Made by a program: the position numbers and the translations under genes. Under the pieces are notes generated by a model. It saw only the letters and a list, made by a program, of their open reading frames with translations. It made no database searches and had not been told where the DNA came from. From Mediannikoviicoccus sp037890055 (GTDB taxonomy: Bacteria > Bacillota > Clostridia > Tissierellales > Peptoniphilaceae): a DNA stretch of 64,000 nt. The stretch's first letter is position 1. Each line of letters starts with the position of its first letter. Below are positions 45,583 through 53,784 of the stretch, one piece after another. The stretch is from assembly GCA_037890055.1 (NCBI GenBank), contig JBBKBD010000002.1. One strand, written 5' to 3'.

Positions 45583-46402
45583 TTTTCCAATTCCTAATCA
45601 TTTCTATTTCTTTTTTATATCCATCTAGGTCGTTAGGAGTTTCTAATATTATTGGAATGTCTTTTAATCTCTTATCATTAATAAATTTTTTAAAGGTTTC
45701 TACTCCCAATACTCCTTCGCCTATTTTCTCATGTCTATCTTTTTTTGAACCTAATTCTTTTAATGTGTCATTAAAGTGAATTACTTTTAATTTATCAAGT
45801 CCAATAATTCTGTCAAATTCATCCATTACACCCTCATAGTCATTTTTAATGTCATAACCTGCTGAGTATATATGGCATGTATCGAGACAAACCGCTACCT
45901 TTTTATAAGTAATATTTTTAATTATATAAGTCAACTCTTCAAACTTACTTCCTATTTCAGTTCCCATACCAGACATAGTTTCAAGGCATAAATAGATTTC
46001 AAATTCATCATTTAATACCTCATTTAATGATTTAACAATTAAATCCATTCCCTTTTTAGAGCCCTGACCCACATGATTTCCTGGGTGAAGAACATATCTA
46101 TCAACATTAAGTTTACTAAGTCTATACATATCTTTTGAAATTATATCCTTAGCATTTTCAACAACATTTGATTTATTTGAAGCCAAATTTATAACATAGG
46201 GAGCATGACAAACCAATGTGTCAAAATTCTTCTCTTTTCTAAAAGAAATAAATTCATTAATTTCTTCATTCTCTAAAACTCTTCTACTATTCCCCCTCGG
46301 ATTACTGGCAAAAAATTGAAAAGTGCTAGCACCTTGGTTTAATGACTCGCTAATAGCATTGGGATATCCCTTACTTGTTGAAACGTGAAAACCTAATTTC
46401 AT
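45575..46402 (-). CDS. nfo: Endonuclease IV
   Basis: A 275-residue TIM-barrel AP endonuclease with three zinc ions. GFHVSTSKGYPNAI, YVLHPGNHVGQG, LCLETMSGMGTEIGS, VCLDTCHIYSAGYD, VIHFNDTLKELGSKKDRHEKIGEG and ILETPND carry the metal ligands. AGGTGA precedes the ATG. A TATAAT at 46420-46425 is its likely -10. It heads nfo-nth-trmL. Confidence 0.96.
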   Translation of the reverse strand: MKLGFHVSTSKGYPNAISESLNQGASTFQFFASNPRGNSRRVLENEEINEFISFRKEKNFDTLVCHAPYVINLASNKSNVVENAKDIISKDMYRLSKLNVDRYVLHPGNHVGQGSKKGMDLIVKSLNEVLNDEFEIYLCLETMSGMGTEIGSKFEELTYIIKNITYKKVAVCLDTCHIYSAGYDIKNDYEGVMDEFDRIIGLDKLKVIHFNDTLKELGSKKDRHEKIGEGVLGVETFKKFINDKRLKDIPIILETPNDLDGYKKEIEMIRNWKNE

Positions 46403-46453
46403 AATTCACCTCATACATCATTATAGCATAAACAATAATTATCTTTTCTATGG

Positions 46454-46459
46454 TATAAT
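46454..46459 (+). promoter_or_regulatory. -10 element of the rodA-type gene
   Basis: TATAAT 16 bp before the ATG region on the plus strand; no convincing -35 was found. It lies back to back with the nfo -10 at 46420-46425. Confidence 0.5.
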
Positions 46460-46475
46460 TTCAGTAGGTGATTTT

Positions 46476-47582
46476 ATGTTTAACATTAGAAAGAAAAATT
46501 TTGGTAAGCTTGATTTAAAGCTATTTATAATACTATTGGCACTGGTTTTCTTTGGATTAATAGTACTATTTAGCGCTACCAGCACCCTTAGTAATAAAAC
46601 TATTTTATCTCAAGTTATCGCTACGTTAATAGGACTTATTTTTATGGCTTTTGTAGTGTGCATTGATATGGACTTTATAAAAAAATTTTATATACCAATC
46701 TATGTAATATGTAATGTTCTTTTATTTTTAGTTCTAATCTTTGGAACTGGTAAAGAACAATGGGGTTCAAATAGTTGGATTGTAATAGGATCTTTTAGAT
46801 TTCAACCTGCTGAGTTCGTTAAGATTGGATTTATTTTGTCCTTTGCAAGATATCTTGAAATAAACCAAAAGAGTATAAGCAAACCTAAAACACTTTTTAA
46901 AATTGTCGCATTTGGTGGTTTTCCTATACTATTAATACTTTTACAACCCGACGCTGGAACAGCATTTGTATTTGTATTCATAATGGCAATTATGCTTTTT
47001 ATTTCAGGACTAAATCTTAGGTACTTTTTAGGTGCATTAGGTATTTTAGTTTTAAGTTCACCAATTCTCTATAGCAGACTTGAACCATTTCAAAAAAAGA
47101 GAATACTGACATTCTTAAATCCTGAACATGATATTTCAGACTCCAGCTACCAAGCACTTCAAGGAAGAATTGCCATAGGCTCTGGAAAGTTTTTTGGAAA
47201 AGGCTATATGAAAGGAACTCAAAGTCAATTCAACTTTATACCTGAAAAACAAACAGATTATATATATCCTGTTCTTGTTGAAGAGTTTGGATTTATCGGT
47301 GGTTTTACAGTAATTGCACTGTATCTATTATTACTATACAGACTAGTTGTTATAGCTGAAAATAGAAAGGACTCTTTTTCAAAATTTGTTATTATGGGTC
47401 TTGCTGCAATGTTTTTATTCCACATATTTGAAAATATTGGTATGACTCTTGGTGTTATGCCTGTAACAGGTATACCTCTTCCATTCTTTAGTTATGGTGG
47501 AACTTACCAATTAATAAACTTAATTGCAGTTGGTATTGTATTTTCAGTTTCAATTCAAAAAGATGCATTATCATTCGAATAA
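46476..47582 (+). CDS. rodA: RodA/FtsW-family SEDS glycosyltransferase
   Basis: A 368-residue ten-helix membrane enzyme that polymerises lipid II into peptidoglycan with a class B PBP. DLKLFIILLALVFFGLIVLFSAT begins helix 1; RFQPAEFVKIGFIL, the catalytic-loop region LQPDAGTAFVF, and the C-terminal LPFFSYGGTYQLINLIAVGIV are SEDS hallmarks. RodA rather than FtsW is favoured by the QPAE and short length, but not proven. TAGGTGA precedes the ATG. It is a lone plus-strand gene closed by a perfect palindrome. Confidence 0.9.
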   Translation: MFNIRKKNFGKLDLKLFIILLALVFFGLIVLFSATSTLSNKTILSQVIATLIGLIFMAFVVCIDMDFIKKFYIPIYVICNVLLFLVLIFGTGKEQWGSNSWIVIGSFRFQPAEFVKIGFILSFARYLEINQKSISKPKTLFKIVAFGGFPILLILLQPDAGTAFVFVFIMAIMLFISGLNLRYFLGALGILVLSSPILYSRLEPFQKKRILTFLNPEHDISDSSYQALQGRIAIGSGKFFGKGYMKGTQSQFNFIPEKQTDYIYPVLVEEFGFIGGFTVIALYLLLLYRLVVIAENRKDSFSKFVIMGLAAMFLFHIFENIGMTLGVMPVTGIPLPFFSYGGTYQLINLIAVGIVFSVSIQKDALSFE

Positions 47583-47620
47583 AAAATTCCTTAAATCCAT
47601 ATGGATTTAAGGAATTTTTT
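47581..47620. terminator. Perfect 40-bp palindrome, bidirectional terminator
   Basis: Two 20-bp arms meet without spacer (left arm AAAAAATTCCTTAAATCCAT). A-runs and T-runs at the ends make it a terminator for both rodA (+) and the cyclophilin gene (-), whose stop codons touch its two ends. Confidence 0.92.
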
Positions 47621-48210
47621 TAAATTATTTCAATTGTTTCTATAACACAGTCATAAAGTGGTTTGTCCATGTTGTCAGTTTTGGAAAGTTCAATGGATTC
47701 AACTACATCCATTCCATCAACAACTTGCCCGAATACAGTGTGCTTAAAGTCAAGCCAAAATGTTCCGCCAACTTCAGCATATTTATCTATGACATCGTCT
47801 GAATATATATCACTGTTACTATTTCTTAATTGACCGATATAATCCTCTTCCACTTTTCTTTTGGTTACTATGAAGAACTGACTAGAGTTTGTATTTGGTC
47901 CTTTATTTGCCATTGAAATGGCACCTCTAAAGTTTCTTAAGTCCTTGGTAAACTCATCTTCAAAGTCTTTTCCCCAAATACTTTCTCCGCCCATTCCTGT
48001 CCCAGTTGGGTCTCCTGTTTGGACCATAAAGTCTTCTATTACCCTGTGGAAAATTACTCCATCATAGTAACCTTTCTTTGAAAGTTTCACAAAGTTTTCA
48101 CAGGTTCTAGGCGCCATATCTGGAAATAAATTAATTTTTATATCGCCTTTGTTTGTTTTAATTATCGCTTTAATATTTTTGTCATTATCTTTATCATATT
48201 GTCTAAACAT
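47620..48210 (-). CDS. Cyclophilin-type peptidyl-prolyl cis-trans isomerase
   Basis: A 196-residue cytoplasmic-looking cyclophilin (no signal peptide). The active-site region is FHRVIEDFMVQTGDPTGTGMGGESIWG, with ISMANKGPNTNSSQFFI and HTVFGQVVDGMDVVESI. It speeds proline isomerisation in folding. The gene begins 2 bp after the response-regulator stop, in the comEA-selD-regulator-cyclophilin run. Confidence 0.93.
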   Translation of the reverse strand: MFRQYDKDNDKNIKAIIKTNKGDIKINLFPDMAPRTCENFVKLSKKGYYDGVIFHRVIEDFMVQTGDPTGTGMGGESIWGKDFEDEFTKDLRNFRGAISMANKGPNTNSSQFFIVTKRKVEEDYIGQLRNSNSDIYSDDVIDKYAEVGGTFWLDFKHTVFGQVVDGMDVVESIELSKTDNMDKPLYDCVIETIEII

Positions 48211-48212
48211 AT

Positions 48213-48920
48213 TTACTCCTCAAGTTTTCCAAAATAATATCCCTTGCCCCATTTAGTTCGAATTACATGTCCTTCTAAGTCATCTATCTTCTCTCTAAGT
48301 CTCTTTATATGAACATCTACCGTTCTTAAATGGCCTTCGTAGTTATCTCCCCAAATCTCTTTTGCAATTGTCACTCTTGAATATACCACTCCAGGGTTTG
48401 AAACTAAAATAAAAAATATATCAAATTCTTTGCCAGTTAAATCTATATCTTCTCCATTGATTTTAACTTTACGACCAACTACATTAAATTCATAATTTGC
48501 AAAGGTAATGACATTTTCTTTATCAAGATTATCATTATTTCTATTAACCCCTTTATAAGTACGCCTTAAAACAGCTCTTATTCTTGCCTTTAGCTCTAAG
48601 ACATTAAATGGAAATACAACATAATCATCAGCCCCATACTCAAGGGCTAAAACTTTTTGAATATCATCATTAATATTTGTAACAAATATAGTGGGAACAT
48701 CTCTTATGTCGTTCATCTTCTTTTTTAGTTCTAATCCATTTCCATCCATATAATGCATATCAAGCAGCACTATGTCAAATTCCTTACTTTGAAATACACT
48801 TAAAGTTTCATGTGCCGTATCTGCATAAGTTATATGGTAATTTGAATCTTCTTTAAAATTATAAAGAAGATTGTCTTTATAACTAGACTCGGAAAAAGAA
48901 ATCAAAATCTTAATTTCCAT
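48213..48920 (-). CDS. Orphan OmpR/PhoB-type response regulator with atypical receiver
   Basis: A 235-residue two-domain regulator. The receiver (1-115) keeps the phospho-acceptor-like Asp54 (VLLDMHYMDG) and Thr81, but the N-terminal acidic pair is replaced (ILISFSES, residues 5-12) and the conserved Lys is Phe103 (DDYVVFPF). The C-terminal winged helix (about 135-232) is regular: LTGKEFDIFFILVSNPG, RTVDVHIKRLREKI, IRTKWGKGYYF. No histidine kinase gene is nearby. It probably binds DNA as a dimer independent of ordinary phosphorylation. Targets are unknown. Confidence 0.9.
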   Translation of the reverse strand: MEIKILISFSESSYKDNLLYNFKEDSNYHITYADTAHETLSVFQSKEFDIVLLDMHYMDGNGLELKKKMNDIRDVPTIFVTNINDDIQKVLALEYGADDYVVFPFNVLELKARIRAVLRRTYKGVNRNNDNLDKENVITFANYEFNVVGRKVKINGEDIDLTGKEFDIFFILVSNPGVVYSRVTIAKEIWGDNYEGHLRTVDVHIKRLREKIDDLEGHVIRTKWGKGYYFGKLEE

Positions 48921-48936
48921 TATACACCCCTATTCT

Positions 48937-49980
48937 TTATACAAGAATTAATGATTTATCTTTAAATGATTTAACCTCTCCTATAATAGCAGATTCAATA
49001 TTATTCTCATTTAAATCCCTTAGTAAATCAGCAGCTGAACTTTCAGGTAAACTAAATAGAAGCCCTCCTGAAGTTTGTGGGTCAAAAATAATATCCGCAT
49101 TTTCATTGTCGTTTATTATTTGAATTTTATCCCCTATAAAGCTCTTGTTTTGATAAGCTCCTTCAGGAATAAGACCTAAATTAAACATCTCTATAGTTCC
49201 GTCTATAATTGGTATTTCATCAAAGTAAAGCTTTATTGTCTTGTTACTTCCTTCAGCCATTTCTAAAAGATGACCAGCAAGACCAAATCCTGTAATATCC
49301 GTACAACTATTAATTGGATATTTTTCGGCCACATCCTTAGCATACTTATTTAATAGTGACATATACTTTACTATATTTTTTTCAAGGCTATCATCTATAA
49401 TTCCGCCTTTAAAAGCAGTATTTAATATACCTGTTCCTATTGGTTTAGTTATTATTAAAGCATCTCCTTCTTTACAAGTGGAGTTTGCCCAAACCTTGTC
49501 AGGATGAACTGTTCCCGTAACTGAAAGGCCAAACTTAGGTTCATCGTCTTGAACAGTATGACCTCCTACTAATAGACACTGAGCTTCCCTTACCTTTTCA
49601 GCTCCACCTTTTAATACTTCTGAAAGTATTGAAGGATCTAAACATGAAGGAAAACATACAATATTAAGTGCTAGAAGAGGGTCTCCTCCCATGGCATATA
49701 CATCAGAAAGACTGTTAGCCGCTGCTATTCTTCCATAGTTATATGGATCATCTACTATAGGAGTAAAAAAGTCAAGTGTCTGTATAATAGCAATATCATC
49801 ATTTAATTTATAAACCGCAGCATCATCTGAAGTCTCTATTCCTACTAATAAATTTTCATCTCTAATATCTTCTTTAGGTAATTTACGCAAAACTTGCGCA
49901 AGGACATCTGGTCCAAACTTTGCTGCTCAACCTGAAGTTTTTGCGTAATTTGTTAATTTTACATCTGTATTTTTAATCAT
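48937..49980 (-). CDS. selD: Selenide, water dikinase (SelD), selenocysteine-containing
   Basis: Makes selenophosphate from selenide and ATP, the selenium donor for selenocysteine and selenouridine. From ATG 49978-49980 the frame reads into TGA at codon 18 (49927-49929) and continues open for 329 more codons. The context NYAKTSG-U-AAKFGPDVL matches the active-site loop in which other SelDs carry Cys or Sec, with the essential Lys three residues later. GSDD-like SDDAAVY, DFFTPIVDDPYNYGRIAAANSLSDVYAMGG and the GGHTVQDDEPKFGLSVTG segment complete the family. GGGGGAAG precedes the ATG. A start downstream of the TGA would delete the catalytic residue. Confidence 0.93.
49898..49923 (-). promoter_or_regulatory. 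SECIS-like hairpin after the selD UGA
   Basis: On the minus strand, starting 3 nt after the UGA, GCAA pairs with TTGC and, above a one-sided 5-nt bulge, GGAC pairs with GTCC around the loop CAGAT. The upper stem begins 12 nt after the UGA, close to the spacing of bacterial SECIS elements. Confidence 0.55.
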
Positions 49981-49993
49981 ACTTCCCCCAAAT

Positions 49994-50578
49994 CTAGTAA
50001 ACCGAAATTAAATCTTTTAGTTTTTCATATGTTTTATCTCCAATACCAGAGATATTTTTTATATCTTCAACTTTAGAAAAACCTGTATTTTCACGATATC
50101 TAAGTATTTCATCCGCGCGACTGTCCCCTATCCCTGGAAGAGTTTTTAATTCGTCTTTATTAGCAGTATTCAAATTTATCTTGCCAGTTGAACTAGAAAC
50201 TTCAGATTGACCATGAACTTCATTAGTTAAATTCTCTTCCTTTGAAGGGATATATATTTTCATTTCATCTTCTAGCTTTTTTGCTAAGTTTATGTCTTTT
50301 AATGAAGCTTTGTCAGTTGCACCACCGGCAATTATCAACAAATCGTTTACCCTATCTTCAGTGGTTAGTTTATATAAACCAGGATTGACAACTTCTCCAT
50401 CTATATGAACATAAATATCTTTTGGTTTATTATCAGTTTCACCTGCATTTTTATTAGCGATTTGTAATAAATTTTGTTCTGGCTCTTCAATTGAATTATT
50501 TGATTTATAAAATCCAACTCCTGCAAGAAGAATCACAAGAGTAATTATAATTATTTTATCTTTATTTCCTTTTAACAT
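49994..50578 (-). CDS. comEA: ComEA-like helix-hairpin-helix DNA-binding protein
   Basis: A 194-residue membrane-anchored DNA receptor for transformation. One N-terminal transmembrane helix (about 8-26), a SLBB domain (VHIDGEVVNPGLYKL...DRVNDLLIIAGG), a short linker and C-terminal double HhH (INLNTANKDELKTLPGIGDSRADEIL; ISGIGDKTYEKLKDLI). It supports ComEC uptake; comEC lies elsewhere in the window. It is 13 bp upstream of selD and probably cotranscribed with it. Confidence 0.93.
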   Translation of the reverse strand: MLKGNKDKIIIITLVILLAGVGFYKSNNSIEEPEQNLLQIANKNAGETDNKPKDIYVHIDGEVVNPGLYKLTTEDRVNDLLIIAGGATDKASLKDINLAKKLEDEMKIYIPSKEENLTNEVHGQSEVSSSTGKINLNTANKDELKTLPGIGDSRADEILRYRENTGFSKVEDIKNISGIGDKTYEKLKDLISVY

Positions 50579-50768
50579 ATGTACCCCTCTTTATAGTAAC
50601 ACTAACATTCTAAAATTTCTACAAAAGTTACAATTTTTTTAAAATTTATAAAAAATGTTACTTTAATTAAACTTTATCGACTTATACATTAAAATTACTG
50701 CACAAAATAATTTAACTTTATTTTATAAAAAAAAGATGGGCATTTACCCATCTTAAAATAATCATATT
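50579..50768. other. Intergenic region comEA / NlpC gene
   Basis: About 190 bp of AT-rich sequence, containing the terminator of the NlpC gene at its right end and, toward comEA, a TGTAAC half-site (near 50628) and a possible -10. No coding sequence is seen. Confidence 0.5.
50726..50754 (-). terminator. Rho-independent terminator after the NlpC/P60 gene
   Basis: AAGATGGG and CCCATCTT (50733-50754) form a perfect 8-bp stem with a 6-nt loop, followed on the minus strand by a run of T. Confidence 0.9.
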
Positions 50769-52268
50769 TTAATCTAAAACTCTTCTTGCTGTCATAAAAT
50801 TCTTTACATAATAATTAGAGTTTATATCAGTTATTATAACTCCCTCTTTTGGTGTAGAAGCATGAATCATTTTTCCATCTCCAACATAAAGACCAACGTG
50901 TGTAATCCTATTTCCACCAAATGTTGAGAAGAATAATAAATCTCCTGGCTTCAAGTTGTCTCTACTTACAGCATAACCATTTGAAGCTTGATCTCTAGAA
51001 CTTCTATTTAATGTTACACCTGCATGAGTCTTATATAGATAGTATACAAGACCTGAGCAGTCAAAGCCAACTGAAGGACTAGCTGAAGCATAAACGTATT
51101 TATATCCTAAATACTTATACGCATCTCCTACGATATTATTAATAGCTGCATTTGAGCTAACATTATTTGTAGATTCTTTTATTTCTTCATTAACTTCTTC
51201 AACTTTAACTTCTTTATCTGATACAAAAGATTTAGCCACATATCCTGTTAAAGAATTGTATTTTATTTTAACCCAACCATTTGATTCCATTCCAGAAATT
51301 TTAGTTCCCTTAGGTATAACTGTAAGTATTTTTGTATTAGTACCTTGTCCTTCTCTAAGGTTTAAGGCTGAAGTTAACCATCCCTCTACCGCTTTTTCTG
51401 GAGCTTTTTCCTTTACTGGCTCTTTAGCTTGTTCTTTAACTTCCGGTTTTTCCACCTTCGTCTCTTCAGTTTTTTCTGCCTTTTGTTCTTCAACTTGTTC
51501 AGACTTTGGCTCTTCTACTTTTACTTTTGTATTTGAAATAAAATCACGAGAAATATAAGCTATTTTTCCTTCATAGGATATTTTTATCCAACCATTTGAT
51601 TCTGTTCCTGAAATTTCTGAACCAACTGGTAAAACTCCCAATATATTATTATCATCTATTACGGCTGATGACCTAACATTTAAGTTTTTAGTGATATATC
51701 CTTTTACAGGAAGCTCTATAACTTTAGACTCATCTGTCTCGATAGTAGGAGCTACTATCTCTTTATCTGTATCTGAAAGAGTATTTCCTGAAACAACTGG
51801 TACTTCTGATTCCTCTTTTTCTGCAGGTTTTAATTCTTCTGCATTTTTAGAATCTTCTACAGCTTTTTCAGTTTTAACTTCTTCTTTAGATACTGAGCTA
51901 AGCTCTACATCTTCTTTAACTTTCTTTGCTTCTACTTTAATCTCTTGTACTTTGTTTTCTTTTTGTTCTACATTATTATTTACATAATTTACAGAAACGG
52001 TATTTTTTTCTGGTTTATAATCTTCATTTGAATTTGCTAAACCTGCAATGTACTCTGTTTTTTCTTCAGATTCATTAAGATCTTCAGATTTTATATTCTT
52101 GAAATTATCATTTGAATGATTCACAGTCTTTTTAATCGTTGAAATTGATTCAACATATGTTTCAGGTTTTTCTGATATAAGTCCTTTTATTGTTTCTTTC
52201 GAGTATACCGTCCCTGAAATTATAATTACTGAAGCTAAACTAAAAGCTCCAAGTCTCTTTTTGTTCAT
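50769..52268 (-). CDS. Secreted NlpC/P60 peptidoglycan endopeptidase with two SH3b domains
   Basis: A 499-residue secreted cell-wall hydrolase. A signal peptide (1-23) leads to a long Glu/Lys-rich spacer, SH3b-1 (about 188-246), a second charged spacer, SH3b-2 (about 294-351) and a C-terminal NlpC/P60 domain with Cys404 (GFDCSGLVYYL), His457 (ITHVGLYVG) and His469 (MIHAS). It should cleave D-Glu-diamino acid bonds in stem peptides. The two SH3b domains are clear duplicates (SNGWIKISY / SNGWVKIKY). Its promoter carries a WalR-type array, fitting control of wall turnover. GGAGG lies 11 bp before the ATG. Confidence 0.94.
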   Translation of the reverse strand: MNKKRLGAFSLASVIIISGTVYSKETIKGLISEKPETYVESISTIKKTVNHSNDNFKNIKSEDLNESEEKTEYIAGLANSNEDYKPEKNTVSVNYVNNNVEQKENKVQEIKVEAKKVKEDVELSSVSKEEVKTEKAVEDSKNAEELKPAEKEESEVPVVSGNTLSDTDKEIVAPTIETDESKVIELPVKGYITKNLNVRSSAVIDDNNILGVLPVGSEISGTESNGWIKISYEGKIAYISRDFISNTKVKVEEPKSEQVEEQKAEKTEETKVEKPEVKEQAKEPVKEKAPEKAVEGWLTSALNLREGQGTNTKILTVIPKGTKISGMESNGWVKIKYNSLTGYVAKSFVSDKEVKVEEVNEEIKESTNNVSSNAAINNIVGDAYKYLGYKYVYASASPSVGFDCSGLVYYLYKTHAGVTLNRSSRDQASNGYAVSRDNLKPGDLLFFSTFGGNRITHVGLYVGDGKMIHASTPKEGVIITDINSNYYVKNFMTARRVLD

Positions 52269-52302
52269 AGTATTATTTTCCTCCCAAAATTCTACTACAA
52301 TT

Positions 52303-52331
52303 ATAGTAAAGGAACTTTTTCAATATGTCAA
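52303..52331 (-). promoter_or_regulatory. Sigma-A promoter of the NlpC/P60 gene
   Basis: A perfect TTGACA (52326-52331), 17 bp, TACTAT (52303-52308) on the minus strand. Confidence 0.8.
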
Positions 52332-52336
52332 CAAAA

Positions 52337-52375
52337 GTTACAGAATAGTTACAAAATTCTTACGAAATTGTTACA
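52337..52375 (-). promoter_or_regulatory. WalR-box array upstream of the NlpC/P60 promoter
   Basis: Minus-strand hexamers TGTAAC at 52337, 52348 and 52370 and CGTAAG at 52359 start every 11 bp, ending 5 bp before the -35. TGTAAC-N5-TGTAAC is an exact fit to the published WalR/YycF consensus TGTWAH-N5-TGTWAH, and wall hydrolases are its classical targets. Confidence 0.75.
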
Positions 52376-52423
52376 AAAAAGTAAAATATAAGTGTTTTTA
52401 AGAAGATTTTTAATTTTTACATT

Positions 52424-52450
52424 AAAAAAGCCACCTAATAGGTAGCTTTT
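52424..52450 (-). terminator. Rho-independent terminator after the L,D-transpeptidase gene
   Basis: On the minus strand AAAAGCTACCT and AGGTGGCTTTT pair over 11 bp (one G-U) with a 3-nt loop, followed by T residues. It begins at the stop codon. Confidence 0.85.
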
Positions 52451-53771
52451 AATAAACAATAACGGGTGTTCCCATCTCTGTATTCTCATAGATTGTTCTC
52501 ATAGATTTAAGTGGCGTGTTAATACATCCATGACTTCCAGCCCAAAGGTATCTCTTTCCTCCAAATGAGCTTTGCCAATAAGCATCATGAATACCAACTC
52601 CTGTATAATCTATTTGCATCCAATAATTAACCCAGCTTTCGTATTTAGACCCATCTGCATTTAATCCTCTTAAATACCTGTCTTGATTTTTAATCCAAAC
52701 CTTCCAAACACCTCTAGGGGTATTATATCTTCCATTTGGTAGTCCTGTTACTATTGGAGTATCTGCAATTACTTCTCCATTTTTAAAGTAAACCATTCTC
52801 TGATCCGCTATTGATATTTCTATATAAGTGTTTCCAATTTCTCCATTATTTATGGCTTCACTTGAATAAATTATCGGAACTTTACCATCTGCGTCTGTAG
52901 TTAGACTATTATAAATTGCCTCTGTAGTTTTATCTCTATTGATTTGGATACCAAAGTTTCCTCCAGAAACTTTAATTTTATTTCCGCTAAATGTAGTAAA
53001 ATCTCTTTCCGCCCTTAAATTGTCATATTTAGATTTTAAATCCATTACAAAATCTTGAACTTTATCTTTTGATACTTCATAAGTGGTTTCATCAACAAAC
53101 TTTTCATAATCAGTTACAGGCTCTTCTTTGCCATCTTGCAAGACTAATGTAATATTTTTTTCAGCCAATTTGCTTAGCTTATTAAATTTTTCCTTTAAGT
53201 CCTCTTCATAAACTTTTGGGAAAATATAATACTTTTTATCAAGTTTTAAATTATCTTCAAAACTTAAAAATGTGTCTTCAATTCCCTTTGAAAGTTTTTT
53301 AATATCAATTTTGCTTCCTTCTATTTCTTTATTGAGAATATATTTACCATTTTCAAATACGATATTTGCATCTACTGGATTTATTTGTTTTTTTATTAAG
53401 TCGGAACTATAAATCCATTTGTTTAAATTGTCAGAGTTAACTTCCCTAATTAACTTATTATTATAAATGTGGCTCTTAAAAATTTGCATAGGCCATGAAA
53501 ATTCTTGTTGATCAATGACTATCTCTTTTTCCCAATTTGACTTAAAACCGAGTTTTTTTGGATTTAAAGTATACTCATTGCCATCTTTATCCTCTATGCT
53601 AATGTTTTGAAATCTGCTTGTTTCAAAAATTTCATGGATATTTTTAAACGGAACTTCAACTCCATTAACTACCGTATTGGGATATGTGTAATTAGAAAAT
53701 ATATAAACTCCACCAAAATAAATTATTGCTATAAAAGCTGATATAGTAATAAAAATCGTTCTTTTTTTCAA
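52449..53771 (-). CDS. L,D-transpeptidase (YkuD) with N-terminal peptidoglycan-binding domain
   Basis: A 440-residue membrane-anchored enzyme that makes 3-3 peptidoglycan cross-links or attaches proteins to the wall. One N-terminal transmembrane helix (5-25), a PG-binding type 4-like domain (about 100-300), and a C-terminal YkuD domain with VGIHDAYWQ and the catalytic SHGCINTP (Cys416). The preceding TPRGVWKVW loop is family-typical. It follows ppsR by 13 bp and ends the polC-side operon. Confidence 0.94.
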   Translation of the reverse strand: MKKRTIFITISAFIAIIYFGGVYIFSNYTYPNTVVNGVEVPFKNIHEIFETSRFQNISIEDKDGNEYTLNPKKLGFKSNWEKEIVIDQQEFSWPMQIFKSHIYNNKLIREVNSDNLNKWIYSSDLIKKQINPVDANIVFENGKYILNKEIEGSKIDIKKLSKGIEDTFLSFEDNLKLDKKYYIFPKVYEEDLKEKFNKLSKLAEKNITLVLQDGKEEPVTDYEKFVDETTYEVSKDKVQDFVMDLKSKYDNLRAERDFTTFSGNKIKVSGGNFGIQINRDKTTEAIYNSLTTDADGKVPIIYSSEAINNGEIGNTYIEISIADQRMVYFKNGEVIADTPIVTGLPNGRYNTPRGVWKVWIKNQDRYLRGLNADGSKYESWVNYWMQIDYTGVGIHDAYWQSSFGGKRYLWAGSHGCINTPLKSMRTIYENTEMGTPVIVY

Positions 53772-53784
53772 TTAAATTCTCCTA

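Noticed and set aside
48937..49890. selD as a gene starting after the UGA, or as a frameshifted pseudogene
   Set aside because: The reading frame, ribosome site, and active-site loop sequence around the UGA all continue in one frame, fitting selenocysteine rather than damage.
52337..52375. Tandem repeats as a CRISPR or microsatellite
   Set aside because: Only four hexamers at helical-turn spacing directly upstream of a promoter; this is a protein-binding array.
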